64,000 bases of DNA from Lachnospiraceae bacterium (GTDB lineage Bacteria > Bacillota > Clostridia > Lachnospirales > Lachnospiraceae), in contig JAAWAC010000013.1 of the NCBI GenBank assembly GCA_022791975.1, forward strand, positions 1-64,000, given 5' to 3'. Below, piece by piece: positions 7,713 through 17,127 of the stretch. Positions within the stretch are counted from its first letter, which is position 1, and every line of letters starts with the position of its first letter. Both the position numbers and the translations under genes were made by a program. Under the pieces are notes generated by a model, which was not told where the DNA came from, did not search any database, and saw only the letters and a program-made list of their open reading frames with translations.

Positions 7713-10181
7713 ATGACTAACAAGAGACATTTTGACAAGGAAATGTTTAAACGTAGCGTTATCTACAATGTTAAGACGCTGTATCGGAGAAATATTGAGG
7801 AGGCCACCCAGCAGCAGATATTCCACGCAGTTGCTTTGGCCACCAAGGATGCTATCATTGACGCATGGCTGGCTACCCAGGACGAGATGGATAAGACCGA
7901 TCCCAAGATTGTATACTATATGTCCATGGAGTTCCTAATGGGCCGTGCCCTTGGAAATAACCTGATCAATCTGACCTATTACGATGAGGTAAAGGGAGCA
8001 CTGGAAGAGCTGGGCTGTAACCTGAATACCGTGGAGGATCAGGAGCCGGACGCAGCTCTTGGAAACGGAGGTTTGGGACGTTTGGCGGCCTGTTTCCTGG
8101 ATTCCCTGACAACCTTAGGATATGCGGCTTATGGCTGCGGCATCCGGTACCGCTACGGGATGTTTAAGCAGAAAATTGAGAATGGTTATCAAGTAGAGGT
8201 TCCCGATGAGTGGTTGAAATACGGAAATCCCTTTGAGTTACGCCGTCCGGAATATGAGAAAATTGTAAAATTCGGCGGTTATGTGCGGGTGGAGACCGAC
8301 GAGCGGGGACACAGCCGGTTTATACAGGAAGGCTATCAGTCCGTAAAGGCGGTTCCCTGTGATATGCCTGTGGTAGGGTATGGAAATAATGTGGTAAATA
8401 CCCTGCGCATTTGGGATGCAGAGCCCATCAATTCCTTCCGTCTGGATTCCTTTGACAAGGGAGACTATCACAAGGCTGTGGAGGAGGAGAACCTGGCCCG
8501 GAATATTGTGGAGGTGCTCTACCCCAACGACAATCATATGGCTGGCAAGGAGCTGCGCTTAAGACAGCAGTATTTCTTCATCTCTGCCAGTGTGCAGACA
8601 GCCGTGGAAAAATATAAAAAGCGCCACAGTGATGTGCGGAAGTTCCATGAGAAGGCCACCTTCCAGCTGAATGACACCCATCCCACCGTGGCTGTGGCTG
8701 AGTTGATGCGTGTGCTAATGGACGAAGAGGGCTTAAGCTGGGAAGAGGCATGGGATGTAACTACCAAGACCTGTGCCTATACCAATCACACCATTATGGC
8801 AGAGGCGCTGGAGAAGTGGCCTATTGAGCTGTTCTCCCGCCTGCTTCCCCGTGTATACCAGATTGTGGAGGAGATCAACCGCCGGTTTATTCTGGACATC
8901 CAGGCAAAATATCCGGGAGACAATGAGAAGATCCGCAAAATGGCGATTATCTACGATGGACAGGTAAAGATGGCGCACCTGGCTATCGCAGCAGGATATT
9001 CTGTGAACGGTGTGGCAAGACTGCACACGGAGATCCTGAAGAACCAGCAGTTGAAGGATTTCTACCAGATGTTCCCGGAGAAATTTAACAATAAAACCAA
9101 TGGAATTACCCAGCGGCGGTTCCTGCTTCACGGCAATCCTCTGCTGGCTAACTGGGTGACGGATCACATTGGAGACGAGTGGATCACGGATCTGGAACAG
9201 ATTAAAAAACTGTCTATCTATGCAGATGATGAGAAGGCTCAGCAGGAGTTTATGCAGATCAAGTATCAAAATAAGGTGCGCCTGGCAAAATATATCAAGG
9301 AGCACAACGGTGTGGATGTAGATCCCCGTTCGATCTTCGATGTACAGGTGAAGCGTCTCCATGAGTATAAGCGCCAGCTGATGAATATTCTCCATGTGAT
9401 GCATCTGTACAATGAGATCAAGGAAAAACCGGAGATGCCTTTCTATCCCCGGACCTTTATATTCGGAGCCAAGGCGGCGGCTGGTTATCGCCGGGCAAAG
9501 CTGACCATTAAGCTTATCAATGCGGTGGCAGATGTGATCAATAAGGACTCCTCTATTAACGGTAAGCTTAAGGTAGTGTTTATTGAGGACTACCGGGTTT
9601 CCAACGCAGAATGGATTTTTGCAGCGGCCGATGTATCCGAGCAGATTTCCACGGCCAGCAAAGAGGCTTCTGGTACTGGCAATATGAAATTTATGCTGAA
9701 CGGCGCTGTGACCCTTGGCACTATGGATGGAGCCAATGTGGAGATCGTGGAGGAAGTAGGAGAGGAAAATGCCTTTATCTTTGGTATGTCCTCTGATGAA
9801 GTTATCAATTATGAGAATCATGGTGGCTACAGGCCTATGGATATCTTCAACAGTGACCAGGATATCCGCAAGGTGTTGATGCAGCTGATTAATGGTCAGT
9901 ATGCGCCCAACGATCCGGAGCGGTTCCGGGAGATTTATGATTCCCTGCTGAATACCAACAGCAGTGACCGGGCAGACACCTACTTTATTCTCAAAGACTT
10001 CAAGCCCTATGCAGAGGCGCAGAAGCAGGTGGAGGAAGCTTACCGGGATGAAAAGGGCTGGGCTCGGAAGGCGATTTTAAATATCGCTTGCTGTGGAAAG
10101 TTCACCTCTGACAGAACTATCCAGGAATATGTGGATGAGATTTGGCATCTGGACAAAATCGAGGTAACTCTGGCAGAATAA
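7713..10181 (+). CDS. glgP: Glycogen/starch (maltodextrin) phosphorylase
   Basis: Releases glucose-1-phosphate from the non-reducing ends of alpha-1,4-glucans using phosphate and pyridoxal phosphate. The family landmarks are all present: LGNGGLGRLAACFLDS near residue 115, the ENGYQVEVPDEW region, and the PLP-lysine block EASGTGNMKFMLNGAVT (Lys near 658). The 822-residue length is normal. GTGAGGAGAAGCAG precedes the ATG. The gap to ileS is only 42 bases with no terminator seen, so readthrough is possible, though the functions are unrelated. Its product would feed the phosphoglucomutase at 45835. Confidence 0.96.
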   Translation: MTNKRHFDKEMFKRSVIYNVKTLYRRNIEEATQQQIFHAVALATKDAIIDAWLATQDEMDKTDPKIVYYMSMEFLMGRALGNNLINLTYYDEVKGALEELGCNLNTVEDQEPDAALGNGGLGRLAACFLDSLTTLGYAAYGCGIRYRYGMFKQKIENGYQVEVPDEWLKYGNPFELRRPEYEKIVKFGGYVRVETDERGHSRFIQEGYQSVKAVPCDMPVVGYGNNVVNTLRIWDAEPINSFRLDSFDKGDYHKAVEEENLARNIVEVLYPNDNHMAGKELRLRQQYFFISASVQTAVEKYKKRHSDVRKFHEKATFQLNDTHPTVAVAELMRVLMDEEGLSWEEAWDVTTKTCAYTNHTIMAEALEKWPIELFSRLLPRVYQIVEEINRRFILDIQAKYPGDNEKIRKMAIIYDGQVKMAHLAIAAGYSVNGVARLHTEILKNQQLKDFYQMFPEKFNNKTNGITQRRFLLHGNPLLANWVTDHIGDEWITDLEQIKKLSIYADDEKAQQEFMQIKYQNKVRLAKYIKEHNGVDVDPRSIFDVQVKRLHEYKRQLMNILHVMHLYNEIKEKPEMPFYPRTFIFGAKAAAGYRRAKLTIKLINAVADVINKDSSINGKLKVVFIEDYRVSNAEWIFAAADVSEQISTASKEASGTGNMKFMLNGAVTLGTMDGANVEIVEEVGEENAFIFGMSSDEVINYENHGGYRPMDIFNSDQDIRKVLMQLINGQYAPNDPERFREIYDSLLNTNSSDRADTYFILKDFKPYAEAQKQVEEAYRDEKGWARKAILNIACCGKFTSDRTIQEYVDEIWHLDKIEVTLAE

Positions 10182-10207
10182 GCTTTAAAATAAGGATAAA
10201 AAAGAAA

Positions 10208-10239
10208 AGAGGACGGCAGAAGTGGCTGTCCTCTTTTTG
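10208..10239 (+). terminator. Intrinsic terminator after glgP
   Basis: AGAGGACGGC pairs with GCTGTCCTCT (AGAGGAC/GTCCTCT core) and is followed by TTTTTG. Confidence 0.85.
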
Positions 10240-10295
10240 CTGTCTTCCCGCACAGAATGGCGGTATAATTCATCGGGGAAAACATAAGATATAAA

Positions 10296-11174
10296 ATGAG
10301 GGAAAAAATAAAAGCAACTGGCTCGATTTTTATTATATTGTTGTTGCTTCCTTATGTAGCTGTGATGCTGGTGGGAGGACAGACGGGGAAACATGCATAT
10401 GGGCAGGAGAGTGCCAAGGAGGAAGAAGCTTCTGGAACCGAGGAGCTGGAAGAATGGGTTTTGGAGATTTTGCCGGCTCAGATGCCAGTAACTTACGAGA
10501 AGGAGGCTCTCAAAGCCCAGGCAGTGCTTATTCGCAGCAATCTGGCCTATCATCTGCAACAGGAACAGATTTCTCCCCAGAAATTGGATGCAAAAAAGCT
10601 GGAAGAATGGGAACTACCCCACTATTCCATTTTGGAACTGGAGGAAATCTGGGGCGAAGCGCTTTTTGAGGAATATTATGGAAAAATAATACAGGCTGTA
10701 CAGGAAACCAGAGGGCAGGTACTGAGGTGGGAGGGGCGTTATGTGGATTTGCCCTATCACGCAGTCAGTGCCGGAAGAACCAGGGATGGCAGCCTTTTGG
10801 GGGATGCGTATCCCTATCTTCAGGTGGCAGAGTGTCCGGGAGATCTGGAGGCAGAAAATTTTATCCAGCTGGTACAGCTGGATCTTTCTCAGACCCCGGA
10901 GATTACCGCGGTGGATGATTCCGGATATGTGACAGAGATTCGTCTGGGAGAAAGTCTGATGGCTGGGGAGGAATTTCGAATCCGGGAAAATCTGCCATCC
11001 AGCTGCTTTACCCTACAGCAACAGGAGGGAGCCTGGCTGGCTGTCACCAAGGGATTGGGCCATGGCTTTGGGCTTAGTATGCACCAGGCACAGTTAAAGG
11101 CTTGCCAGGGAAAGACATATTTGGAAATTTTAGAATATTTCTATGAGGGAATGGAGTGTATAAGCTTTTCCTAA
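10296..11174 (+). CDS. spoIID: SpoIID-like sporulation protein (SpoIID/LytB domain)
   Basis: Likely a lytic transglycosylase of the engulfment machinery that degrades septal peptidoglycan in the mother cell. An N-terminal membrane anchor (about residues 8-28) is followed by the SpoIID domain. ILPAQMPVTYEKEALKAQAV is the usual opening with its catalytic-region Glu (EALKAQAV), and GLGHGFGLSMHQAQ near residue 250 is the family's 'GHGVGMSQ.GA' block. At 292 residues it is slightly short. It is followed 41 bases later by a SpoIIQ-like gene. In B. subtilis spoIID and spoIIQ are neighbours too, and the two act together during engulfment. Confidence 0.88.
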   Translation: MREKIKATGSIFIILLLLPYVAVMLVGGQTGKHAYGQESAKEEEASGTEELEEWVLEILPAQMPVTYEKEALKAQAVLIRSNLAYHLQQEQISPQKLDAKKLEEWELPHYSILELEEIWGEALFEEYYGKIIQAVQETRGQVLRWEGRYVDLPYHAVSAGRTRDGSLLGDAYPYLQVAECPGDLEAENFIQLVQLDLSQTPEITAVDDSGYVTEIRLGESLMAGEEFRIRENLPSSCFTLQQQEGAWLAVTKGLGHGFGLSMHQAQLKACQGKTYLEILEYFYEGMECISFS

Positions 11175-11215
11175 TCTGGCTATCCTATGGATAGAAAAAA
11201 AGATGAGGTGAGCTT

Positions 11216-12073
11216 ATGGCAACAACAAAAAAGAGAACAAGTAAAAATCCTGTCCGCGGGCGGATACTTACGGCAACCTTAAGCCTTGGTCTGTTGGCTG
11301 CGGCTGGTATGATAGGAATGTATACGGTTGGCAAGAGTGAGCAGCGTCAGCAGGAGGAGGAGCTGGCCCAAAAGGTGGCAGAGGCAGAGAAGGCTTTTGA
11401 GGAAGCCCAGCAGCGTCAGCAGGAGCAGGAACAAAAGGAGCTAGAGGAGAGACAGCAGACAGCCTCTTCCAGCACGCGGGCGGAGTTCCAACCTCCCAAG
11501 CAAGAGATTCAGGCAGAACTGGAGAGTGATTTTGCAACCATAGAGCCCTCTGTGGACGTTCTTTCTCCCGAGGAGCAGGCGGCCCTGGACGCGGAGGCAG
11601 AGGAGGCAGCTCTCCAGGATGCCATTTCCCAGGAGGCAGCAGCCATTGTCTACAGCTTTTCTCCGGAGACGGACAAGCTTTTATGGCCCATTTCCGGAAA
11701 TATTCTTTTGGATTACAGCATGGATAAAACCGTGTATTTTGAAACTCTGGATCAGTACAAATACAACCCGGCAGTGATTATTCAGGGGCGGGTAGATCAG
11801 GAGGTTCTCTGCGCAGCGGACGGACAGGTCACAAAGATAGAGGAGAGCGATGAGCTGGGAACTACGGTGACCGTGGATTTTGGCAGTGGATTTAAAGGTG
11901 TTTATGGTCAGATTAAGGATGTGACCGTGGAGGAAGGAAGCCAGGTGCAGACAGGACTGAAGCTGGGTGTGGTAAGTGAACCCAGCCGGTATTATACCAA
12001 GGAAGGGGCCAACATATACTTTAAGCTTCTGAAGGATGAGAAGCCGGTGGACCCCATGGATTATCTGCAATAA
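11216..12073 (+). CDS. SpoIIQ-like protein with degenerate M23 domain
   Basis: A single N-terminal membrane helix (about residues 18-36) is followed by a Glu/Gln-rich coiled coil (about 40-90), an acidic linker, and a C-terminal LytM/M23-like beta fold (LLWPISGNILLDYS through NIYFKLLKDEKPVDPMDYLQ). Its place directly after spoIID identifies it as the forespore channel protein SpoIIQ or its functional equivalent. The zinc ligands of active M23 endopeptidases are not visible: the HxxxD block is replaced by NPAVIIQG and the HxH block by NIYFK. It is therefore probably a structural partner of SpoIIIAH. GATGAGGTGAGCTT precedes the ATG. Confidence 0.82.
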   Translation: MATTKKRTSKNPVRGRILTATLSLGLLAAAGMIGMYTVGKSEQRQQEEELAQKVAEAEKAFEEAQQRQQEQEQKELEERQQTASSSTRAEFQPPKQEIQAELESDFATIEPSVDVLSPEEQAALDAEAEEAALQDAISQEAAAIVYSFSPETDKLLWPISGNILLDYSMDKTVYFETLDQYKYNPAVIIQGRVDQEVLCAADGQVTKIEESDELGTTVTVDFGSGFKGVYGQIKDVTVEEGSQVQTGLKLGVVSEPSRYYTKEGANIYFKLLKDEKPVDPMDYLQ

Positions 12074-12299
12074 GCCGCAGCTTCTCCCGGCGGGAAAGAT
12101 GCTTGATCTCCCACTCCCGGCGCATGGCCTGGGACTTGGTGGGAAACGATTCACAATAGACAAGCTTAACAGGCAGATGCGCCCTGGTATATTTGGCGCC
12201 TCTGCCTGCTTTATGCTGTTTTATACGATGTTCCAGCTGATTGGTCCAGCCAGTGTACAGGGAACCATCCCCACACTGTAAAATATAAGTATAATTCAT
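12021..12299 (-). CDS. GIY-YIG domain protein (UPF0213/YazA-like)
   Basis: A 92-residue protein with a single GIY-YIG nuclease-like domain: NYTYILQCGDGSLYTGWT is the GIY...YIG core, followed by the catalytic-type Arg in RIKQH and EWEIKHLSRREK near the end. Stand-alone members of this family are widespread; their role (DNA repair or nucleic-acid processing) is not settled. It converges on the spoIIQ-like gene and overlaps its 3' end by 53 bases, so transcription of each would be antisense to the other's end. The last 12 residues (NPWGPPASHPSEA region) lie in the overlap and are not conserved-looking. Confidence 0.85.
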   Translation of the reverse strand: MNYTYILQCGDGSLYTGWTNQLEHRIKQHKAGRGAKYTRAHLPVKLVYCESFPTKSQAMRREWEIKHLSRREKLRLIADNPWGPPASHPSEA

Positions 12300-12375
12300 A
12301 AGCCACTTTCCCTATTGTCTTTATCTTAGCAAAGTCAACGGGGAAAGTCAAACCCTCCACTAATCTGAGTGGCTT

Positions 12376-14853
12376 TTATAAATGCATCGAACCCCTTTTC
12401 AACTTCAAGACACTAAAGGAGCAACCCGGAGCCTCATAGTCAAAGCAGGAGGAGCCATTGGAGTAGGACTGTAAAACAGGCGATACCTTCAAAGGTTCTT
12501 CCAGGCTATTGGTATCCTTGGGCAAACCCGTGAGCACCTGGGCCGTATAGGAGGGCTCCACGGAGCAGTCCAGCTGAATTTCCATATGCTCGGCCTCGTC
12601 CCCAAAGTTCACCAGCTTTACGTAAATATGAGAGTCATCAGCGGACACAAGCTGACTGATAATAGGATAGGGAACCATCTCGGCCTTCTGAGCCAGTACC
12701 CCGTTCAGATAACAGTCATAGCCTCCTTTTCGGGTAACAATGCGGATATGGTTGTACTCTCCATAACGAATGGAAAGCTTGGCCCTGGAGCCAAAACGGG
12801 TGTAGTTAAAGCGGGTGGAAATGCCAAAGGAGCCCACGCCTCCCCGGATGGTCCACACATAGCGGTTGGTGTAGGCTGGATTCCAGGAGGTAAAGAAAGG
12901 ATTGGTCTCATCCCGGGAAAAGAGCATGGGGGTACTGTGGGTCCAAACTGTAATATCCACCGTCTGTTCCGGGGAGGTAAATAGCACCTCCAACTCGTAT
13001 TCACAGAATTCCTTTTCCTCCTCCCCAAAGGTCACAAAGCCTGTGTGAGGCGGAATATGCCCCATATTGGGATAGCCCTCCAGCTCATTGATATAGTCAG
13101 AGACGATTTCCAGGGATCCATCCTTATGCTCCTGAACCTCTCCCAAAATTCCATGGGAATATTTTACAGGAAGTCCGTCCACCCGAACATTTTTTACAAA
13201 GGTACCGCTTTGATAAGCAATCACACCATTCAGTCCTATGGGGTCCGGGAAGCCAAGCTTTTCCGTTATGCTGGATTTTAAAATTTCTTTTCCATGGCTT
13301 TCGGCCAACATGGACAGAGCATGGTAAAAGGGAATACCAAAGCAGGCATGGTTGTCAAAGGCAATCAAGTTGGGATACCAGGAAGTGTAGGATACATTCT
13401 GGAAGAGAGGCGCGTAGGCTGTCAGCTGTACCACATCCTGATTTTTTTCCGCATCCATCAGATACATGGTTTCAGCCAGGGCAGACTTTAGATTCCCGAT
13501 ATGTACGCCGCTGGTGACCGCATACTCGCCAATAAAAATCTTGGGTCCCTTTCTGTCATAGTTCTCATAGATTTTGGCGGCGGTTGTAAAGGTATCCGAG
13601 GTGCTGTAGAGATGTTCATCCACGATCTGGGTGGGAAGTCCCTGCAGCTCTGTGTGAGAGTTGGAAATTAATTCCAATTCTGGATATCTTTCATGGATCG
13701 CCTTATAAAATTTTTCATACCTGGTAAAGTACACCTCATGGTCATTTTCATTTCCAATTTCCAGGTAGCGAATATGGAAGGGCTCCGGATGACCCTGTTG
13801 GGCGCGGAGGCTGCCCCACTTGGTATCGGCAGGGGCTGTGGCGTATTCCAGGGCATCAAAAACCTCCTGGAGCATATCCTCCAGCTCTTCCCCCTCAAAA
13901 TATTCCGGCTTGCGGCCCTGACAGGTAAGGCCGCAGTTTACCACATACATAGGCTCAAGCTGCAAATCCTCGCAGATCTGGAGATATTCGTGAAAGCCCA
14001 GGCCGTTGGTGGTGCGGTAGTGCCACATTAAATTTTGGCTGGGACGCTCCCATACAGGTCCCACCATATGAGAAAATCGGGCAGCCGTCTCCTTGGAAAA
14101 GCCTTCCACAATGCAGCCTCCAGGGAAACGCAGGAACTTGGAATGGGTATTTTCCAGCATTTCCATTAGATCCTTACGCATGCCATGTCCCTTATAGGTG
14201 TCCCAGGGCATCAGGGAAGTAAAGCCCAGCTTGATGCGGGCAGGCTCCCGGGATTTCAGCACAAAAACAGCCTGGGAATCTGTGCCGCTGGAGATAAGAG
14301 TTATGCGATATTGGGCATAGGCGTCCCCAGACAATTTTAAGTCTTTGGAGGCATACAGGACACCCTCCTCCGATTCCAGACGGGCCTCCAGAGTTGCCTG
14401 ACCTTTGGCAAAGATCAAAAGCTCGTAGGAAGCTCCCTGTTTTACGGGAACCCCTTGAAAACCAATATTTTTTATGGAGCCCTCTTCCTGGAAAGAGACA
14501 TCCAGGGCGGCTAGTCGGTGGGGATTGAGAACATCCTCTCGGTCAAGAGACATGACGGCCTCTGTGGGATACCAGGCCGGAATAGGTGTCTTTGGAACCT
14601 GGGTAATCCATCGGGCCAGTCCCTCCCCATTGTTAAACTGATCCCGCCAGCCTGTAGGAGTCACAAAACCGTAGGTGCCGTCTATGGGCGTACATCTGTC
14701 TGGCAGAATAGAATCCTCAAAAGCCCGGTTTCGAAGCATTTCCGGGTAGAGGCCGCTGTCTCCGGAGCGGTTGATATCCTCGAAGAAGAGTCCATAAAAA
14801 TTTTCGGCAACAGGAAAGAGAGACTCGTTGGTTTGAATGGTAATTTTGCTCAT
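12376..14853 (-). CDS. Alpha-L-arabinofuranosidase, large multidomain GH51
   Basis: Hydrolyses terminal alpha-L-arabinofuranosyl residues from arabinan or arabinoxylan fragments. The opening (SLFPVAENFYGLFFEDIN) and GGCIVEGFSKETA block are those of GH51. The acid/base Glu lies in EIGNENDHEV (near residue 366) and the nucleophile Glu in IFIGEYAVTSG (near 442). A carbohydrate-binding-like beta domain precedes the barrel (about 100-220) and another beta region follows it. There is no signal peptide, so it acts on imported oligosaccharides. The ATG at 14853 is chosen because TTAGGAGT sits 8 bases upstream; an in-frame ATG at 14898 lacks one. It is transcribed from an exact sigma-54 promoter at 14910-14926. 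Confidence 0.93.
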   Translation of the reverse strand: MSKITIQTNESLFPVAENFYGLFFEDINRSGDSGLYPEMLRNRAFEDSILPDRCTPIDGTYGFVTPTGWRDQFNNGEGLARWITQVPKTPIPAWYPTEAVMSLDREDVLNPHRLAALDVSFQEEGSIKNIGFQGVPVKQGASYELLIFAKGQATLEARLESEEGVLYASKDLKLSGDAYAQYRITLISSGTDSQAVFVLKSREPARIKLGFTSLMPWDTYKGHGMRKDLMEMLENTHSKFLRFPGGCIVEGFSKETAARFSHMVGPVWERPSQNLMWHYRTTNGLGFHEYLQICEDLQLEPMYVVNCGLTCQGRKPEYFEGEELEDMLQEVFDALEYATAPADTKWGSLRAQQGHPEPFHIRYLEIGNENDHEVYFTRYEKFYKAIHERYPELELISNSHTELQGLPTQIVDEHLYSTSDTFTTAAKIYENYDRKGPKIFIGEYAVTSGVHIGNLKSALAETMYLMDAEKNQDVVQLTAYAPLFQNVSYTSWYPNLIAFDNHACFGIPFYHALSMLAESHGKEILKSSITEKLGFPDPIGLNGVIAYQSGTFVKNVRVDGLPVKYSHGILGEVQEHKDGSLEIVSDYINELEGYPNMGHIPPHTGFVTFGEEEKEFCEYELEVLFTSPEQTVDITVWTHSTPMLFSRDETNPFFTSWNPAYTNRYVWTIRGGVGSFGISTRFNYTRFGSRAKLSIRYGEYNHIRIVTRKGGYDCYLNGVLAQKAEMVPYPIISQLVSADDSHIYVKLVNFGDEAEHMEIQLDCSVEPSYTAQVLTGLPKDTNSLEEPLKVSPVLQSYSNGSSCFDYEAPGCSFSVLKLKRGSMHL

Positions 14854-14909
14854 AAGCGGTACTCCTAACTGTGAGAAGAATGGTGAAAAAAGCTTCATTA
14901 CTTATTAAC

Positions 14910-14926
14910 AGCAAAAAATGTGCCAA
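14910..14926 (-). promoter_or_regulatory. Sigma-54 (-24/-12) promoter for the large GH51 gene
   Basis: On the minus strand TTGGCACATTTTTTGCT matches YTGGCACRNNNNTTGCW at every fixed base, with GG and GC 12 bases apart. It is 57 bases upstream of the ATG at 14853 and points away from the adjacent sigma-54 activator gene. Confidence 0.88.
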
Positions 14927-15002
14927 GCAGCTTTTTTATATCGAAAATTTACGTGAGAAAGCCGCTCCATATCAAGCTATTTTGGGAAAATGTGTGGCGC
15001 GG

Positions 15003-15031
15003 TTGAAAAGACACCTTTATTATGCTATAAT
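15003..15031 (+). promoter_or_regulatory. Sigma-A promoter of the sigma-54 activator gene
   Basis: TTGAAA at 15003-15008, a 17-base spacer and a perfect TATAAT at 15026-15031. The activator itself would therefore be made by the housekeeping polymerase. Confidence 0.8.
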
Positions 15032-15078
15032 TTTTCAATCATGCAGAATAAAAACTGATTTTTCAGAAGGGAGAAGCA

Positions 15079-16977
15079 GTGAAAAAGCTAGTATTTTTTG
15101 CAGCATATCCGGAGTTGGTGCCCACCATAAAGCGGCTGATGCATTTATCCCGATACCGAGGAATCTTTGCAGGCTCTGTGGTGCATTATTATCCGAATAT
15201 GTACGACCAGACAGTGGATGAGGACGGGGATTTGGCTATTGTGCGGGGGTATTCGGTCCAGGTTCTAAAGGAAAAATACGATGGCCCCCTGATTGAGATA
15301 CCTGTCACTGGAAGCGACATTGTAAACACCATTGCCCTGTGCAGGGAAAGGGCCAACCCAAAGAAAATAGGTATCATTGGTGATTATTCCAACTTAAAGG
15401 ATATCGAGGCCATGATATCTCTCAGCAACTTAAACCTGAAGGTTTACATGGTCAATACCCCGGAGGAGATTGACAGCATTGTGCAGCAGGCTGTAGCGGA
15501 AGGGTGCGATGCCCTGATCAGCGGGGCCCACGCGGAAAAGTGTATTTTGTATCACGGCTATCAGGTGTACTCGGAAATTATAAAAATCAGTGAAGAGACC
15601 ATTATAGGTGTATTGGATGAGGCTGTCAGCTATATCAAAGTTATGGAGGCCCAAAACCACCAGTTTGACTCTCTAAAACTGGTGGCGGATAATATGTCCG
15701 ACGGATTTATCCTCACAGATGGCCAGGGAAAAATTGATATAATCAATGTTCCGGCTATGCGTATGTTGGACACGGGAGGGAGAGTCCTGGGAAAGCAGAT
15801 AGAGGAGGCATTTCCCTATCTGGCAGGAAACTGCAAACGGGTTCGGGAGGAGCAGACACCTATAGACAACGTACTCCTCACCAGAAACAAGATAAAGCTC
15901 TCCGTGGATTTTCTTCCCACCGCCATTGAAAATGATTCTTGCAGCGGGACGATGATTGTACTCCAGGATATTGAGCGGTTGCAGCAAAAGGAAATCCGTA
16001 TCCGAAATAAGCTCAGTGAAAACGGCCTGATTGCCCGTTATACTTTTGCAGATATCATTCACCAGAGTCCGGAGATGGATCGTCTCATTGAGCGGGCCCG
16101 GAAGTATGCGGCAGTGGTATCCAACGTTCTGATTTATGGGGAGACAGGCACGGGAAAGGAACTTATGGCCCAGGGCATTCACAATGCCAGCGAGAGAAAA
16201 GATGGCCCCTTTGTTGCAGTGAACTGTGCATCCATTCCGGAGCATCTCCTGGAGAGCGAGCTTTTCGGTTACGAGGAGGGGGCATTTACCGGGGCGGTAA
16301 AGGGAGGAAAGGCCGGGCTCTTTGAAGCGGCCCACCGGGGAACTATTTTCCTGGACGAGGTCTCTGAGCTTCCCCTTGGATTTCAAAATAAGATCCTGCG
16401 GGTGATCCAGGAGCGGGAGATCCGCCGGGTGGGAGGCAAAAAGGTAATTAAAATTGATGTGCGCATCGTTGCAGCAACTAATAAGAACCTTCGGAAAATG
16501 GTGGAGAGGGGAGAATTCCGGGAGGACTTGCTTTACCGGCTGGACGTGCTGAAGATCTCCATTCCTGCTCTAAGACAACGGACCAGAGACATTAAGCTGC
16601 TGGCAGAGTATTACCTTAGCTGGTACAGTAGCCAGTTTCGTACACCGGCAGAACGCTTTTCGGACTCCGCCATGAAGCTTCTGTGCGAACAACCCTTTAA
16701 GGGGAATATTCGAGAGCTTCGAAACCTTATGGAACGGCTCAGCGTTACCATAGAAAACAGGGAGGTAGGCCTTGCGGATGTACGGGAGCTTCTGGAGGAG
16801 GATATTCAGGAGGAAATTCTGGGAAAAGCCGCGGAAGAAATCCGAAGGGAGGATGTGGAGCGGCTATTAAAGGAAATGGACAATAATAAGACCAGGGTAG
16901 CGAAAAGCCTTGGAATTAACCGAACAACCTTATGGAGGAAGATGAAAAAATGGGGAATGATTTCGCAGGAAACATAA
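15079..16977 (+). CDS. Sigma-54-dependent activator, PrpR_N-PAS-AAA+-Fis HTH
   Basis: An enhancer-binding protein that remodels RNA polymerase-sigma-54. Residues 1-190 form a PrpR-N-type sensor domain (two Rossmann-like lobes; KKIGIIGDYSN and CDALISGAHAEK), followed by a PAS domain (about 205-310). The AAA+ domain has Walker A GETGTGKE (near 353), the sigma-54 contact loop GAFTGA (near 402) and Walker B TIFLDEVSEL. The Fis-type helix-turn-helix is at the C-terminus (NKTRVAKSLGINRTTLWRKM). The GTG start has AAGGGAGAA upstream. The gene lies between two outward transcription units that both begin at -24/-12 elements, so it is the obvious local activator. The ligand is probably an arabinoside or arabinose-derived metabolite (inference). 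Confidence 0.93.
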   Translation: MKKLVFFAAYPELVPTIKRLMHLSRYRGIFAGSVVHYYPNMYDQTVDEDGDLAIVRGYSVQVLKEKYDGPLIEIPVTGSDIVNTIALCRERANPKKIGIIGDYSNLKDIEAMISLSNLNLKVYMVNTPEEIDSIVQQAVAEGCDALISGAHAEKCILYHGYQVYSEIIKISEETIIGVLDEAVSYIKVMEAQNHQFDSLKLVADNMSDGFILTDGQGKIDIINVPAMRMLDTGGRVLGKQIEEAFPYLAGNCKRVREEQTPIDNVLLTRNKIKLSVDFLPTAIENDSCSGTMIVLQDIERLQQKEIRIRNKLSENGLIARYTFADIIHQSPEMDRLIERARKYAAVVSNVLIYGETGTGKELMAQGIHNASERKDGPFVAVNCASIPEHLLESELFGYEEGAFTGAVKGGKAGLFEAAHRGTIFLDEVSELPLGFQNKILRVIQEREIRRVGGKKVIKIDVRIVAATNKNLRKMVERGEFREDLLYRLDVLKISIPALRQRTRDIKLLAEYYLSWYSSQFRTPAERFSDSAMKLLCEQPFKGNIRELRNLMERLSVTIENREVGLADVRELLEEDIQEEILGKAAEEIRREDVERLLKEMDNNKTRVAKSLGINRTTLWRKMKKWGMISQET

Positions 16978-17068
16978 GCTCTCACTCTTGGGGGGGGAAA
17001 TTAAGCAGGGCGTGCAAAAGGGGTGCGCAATGTTCATGAAACAATGGAAAGCAACACTAGACATTTAA

Positions 17069-17107
17069 AAAAGAGATGGAAATGGAAATTTTATACATCT
17101 CTTTTTT
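17069..17107 (+). terminator. Terminator after the sigma-54 activator gene
   Basis: AAAAGAGATG and CATCTCTTTT form a perfect 10-bp stem, followed by further T residues. It separates the activator gene from the sigma-54 promoter 20 bases downstream. Confidence 0.85.
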
Positions 17108-17127
17108 ATTTTTTCTTTTTTAAAGAC

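Noticed and set aside
16990-17040. Firm activator-binding sites for the sigma-54 regulator
   Set aside because: GTGC half-sites are suggestive on the operon side, but no matching dyad was found upstream of the divergent GH51 gene, so no site is claimed.
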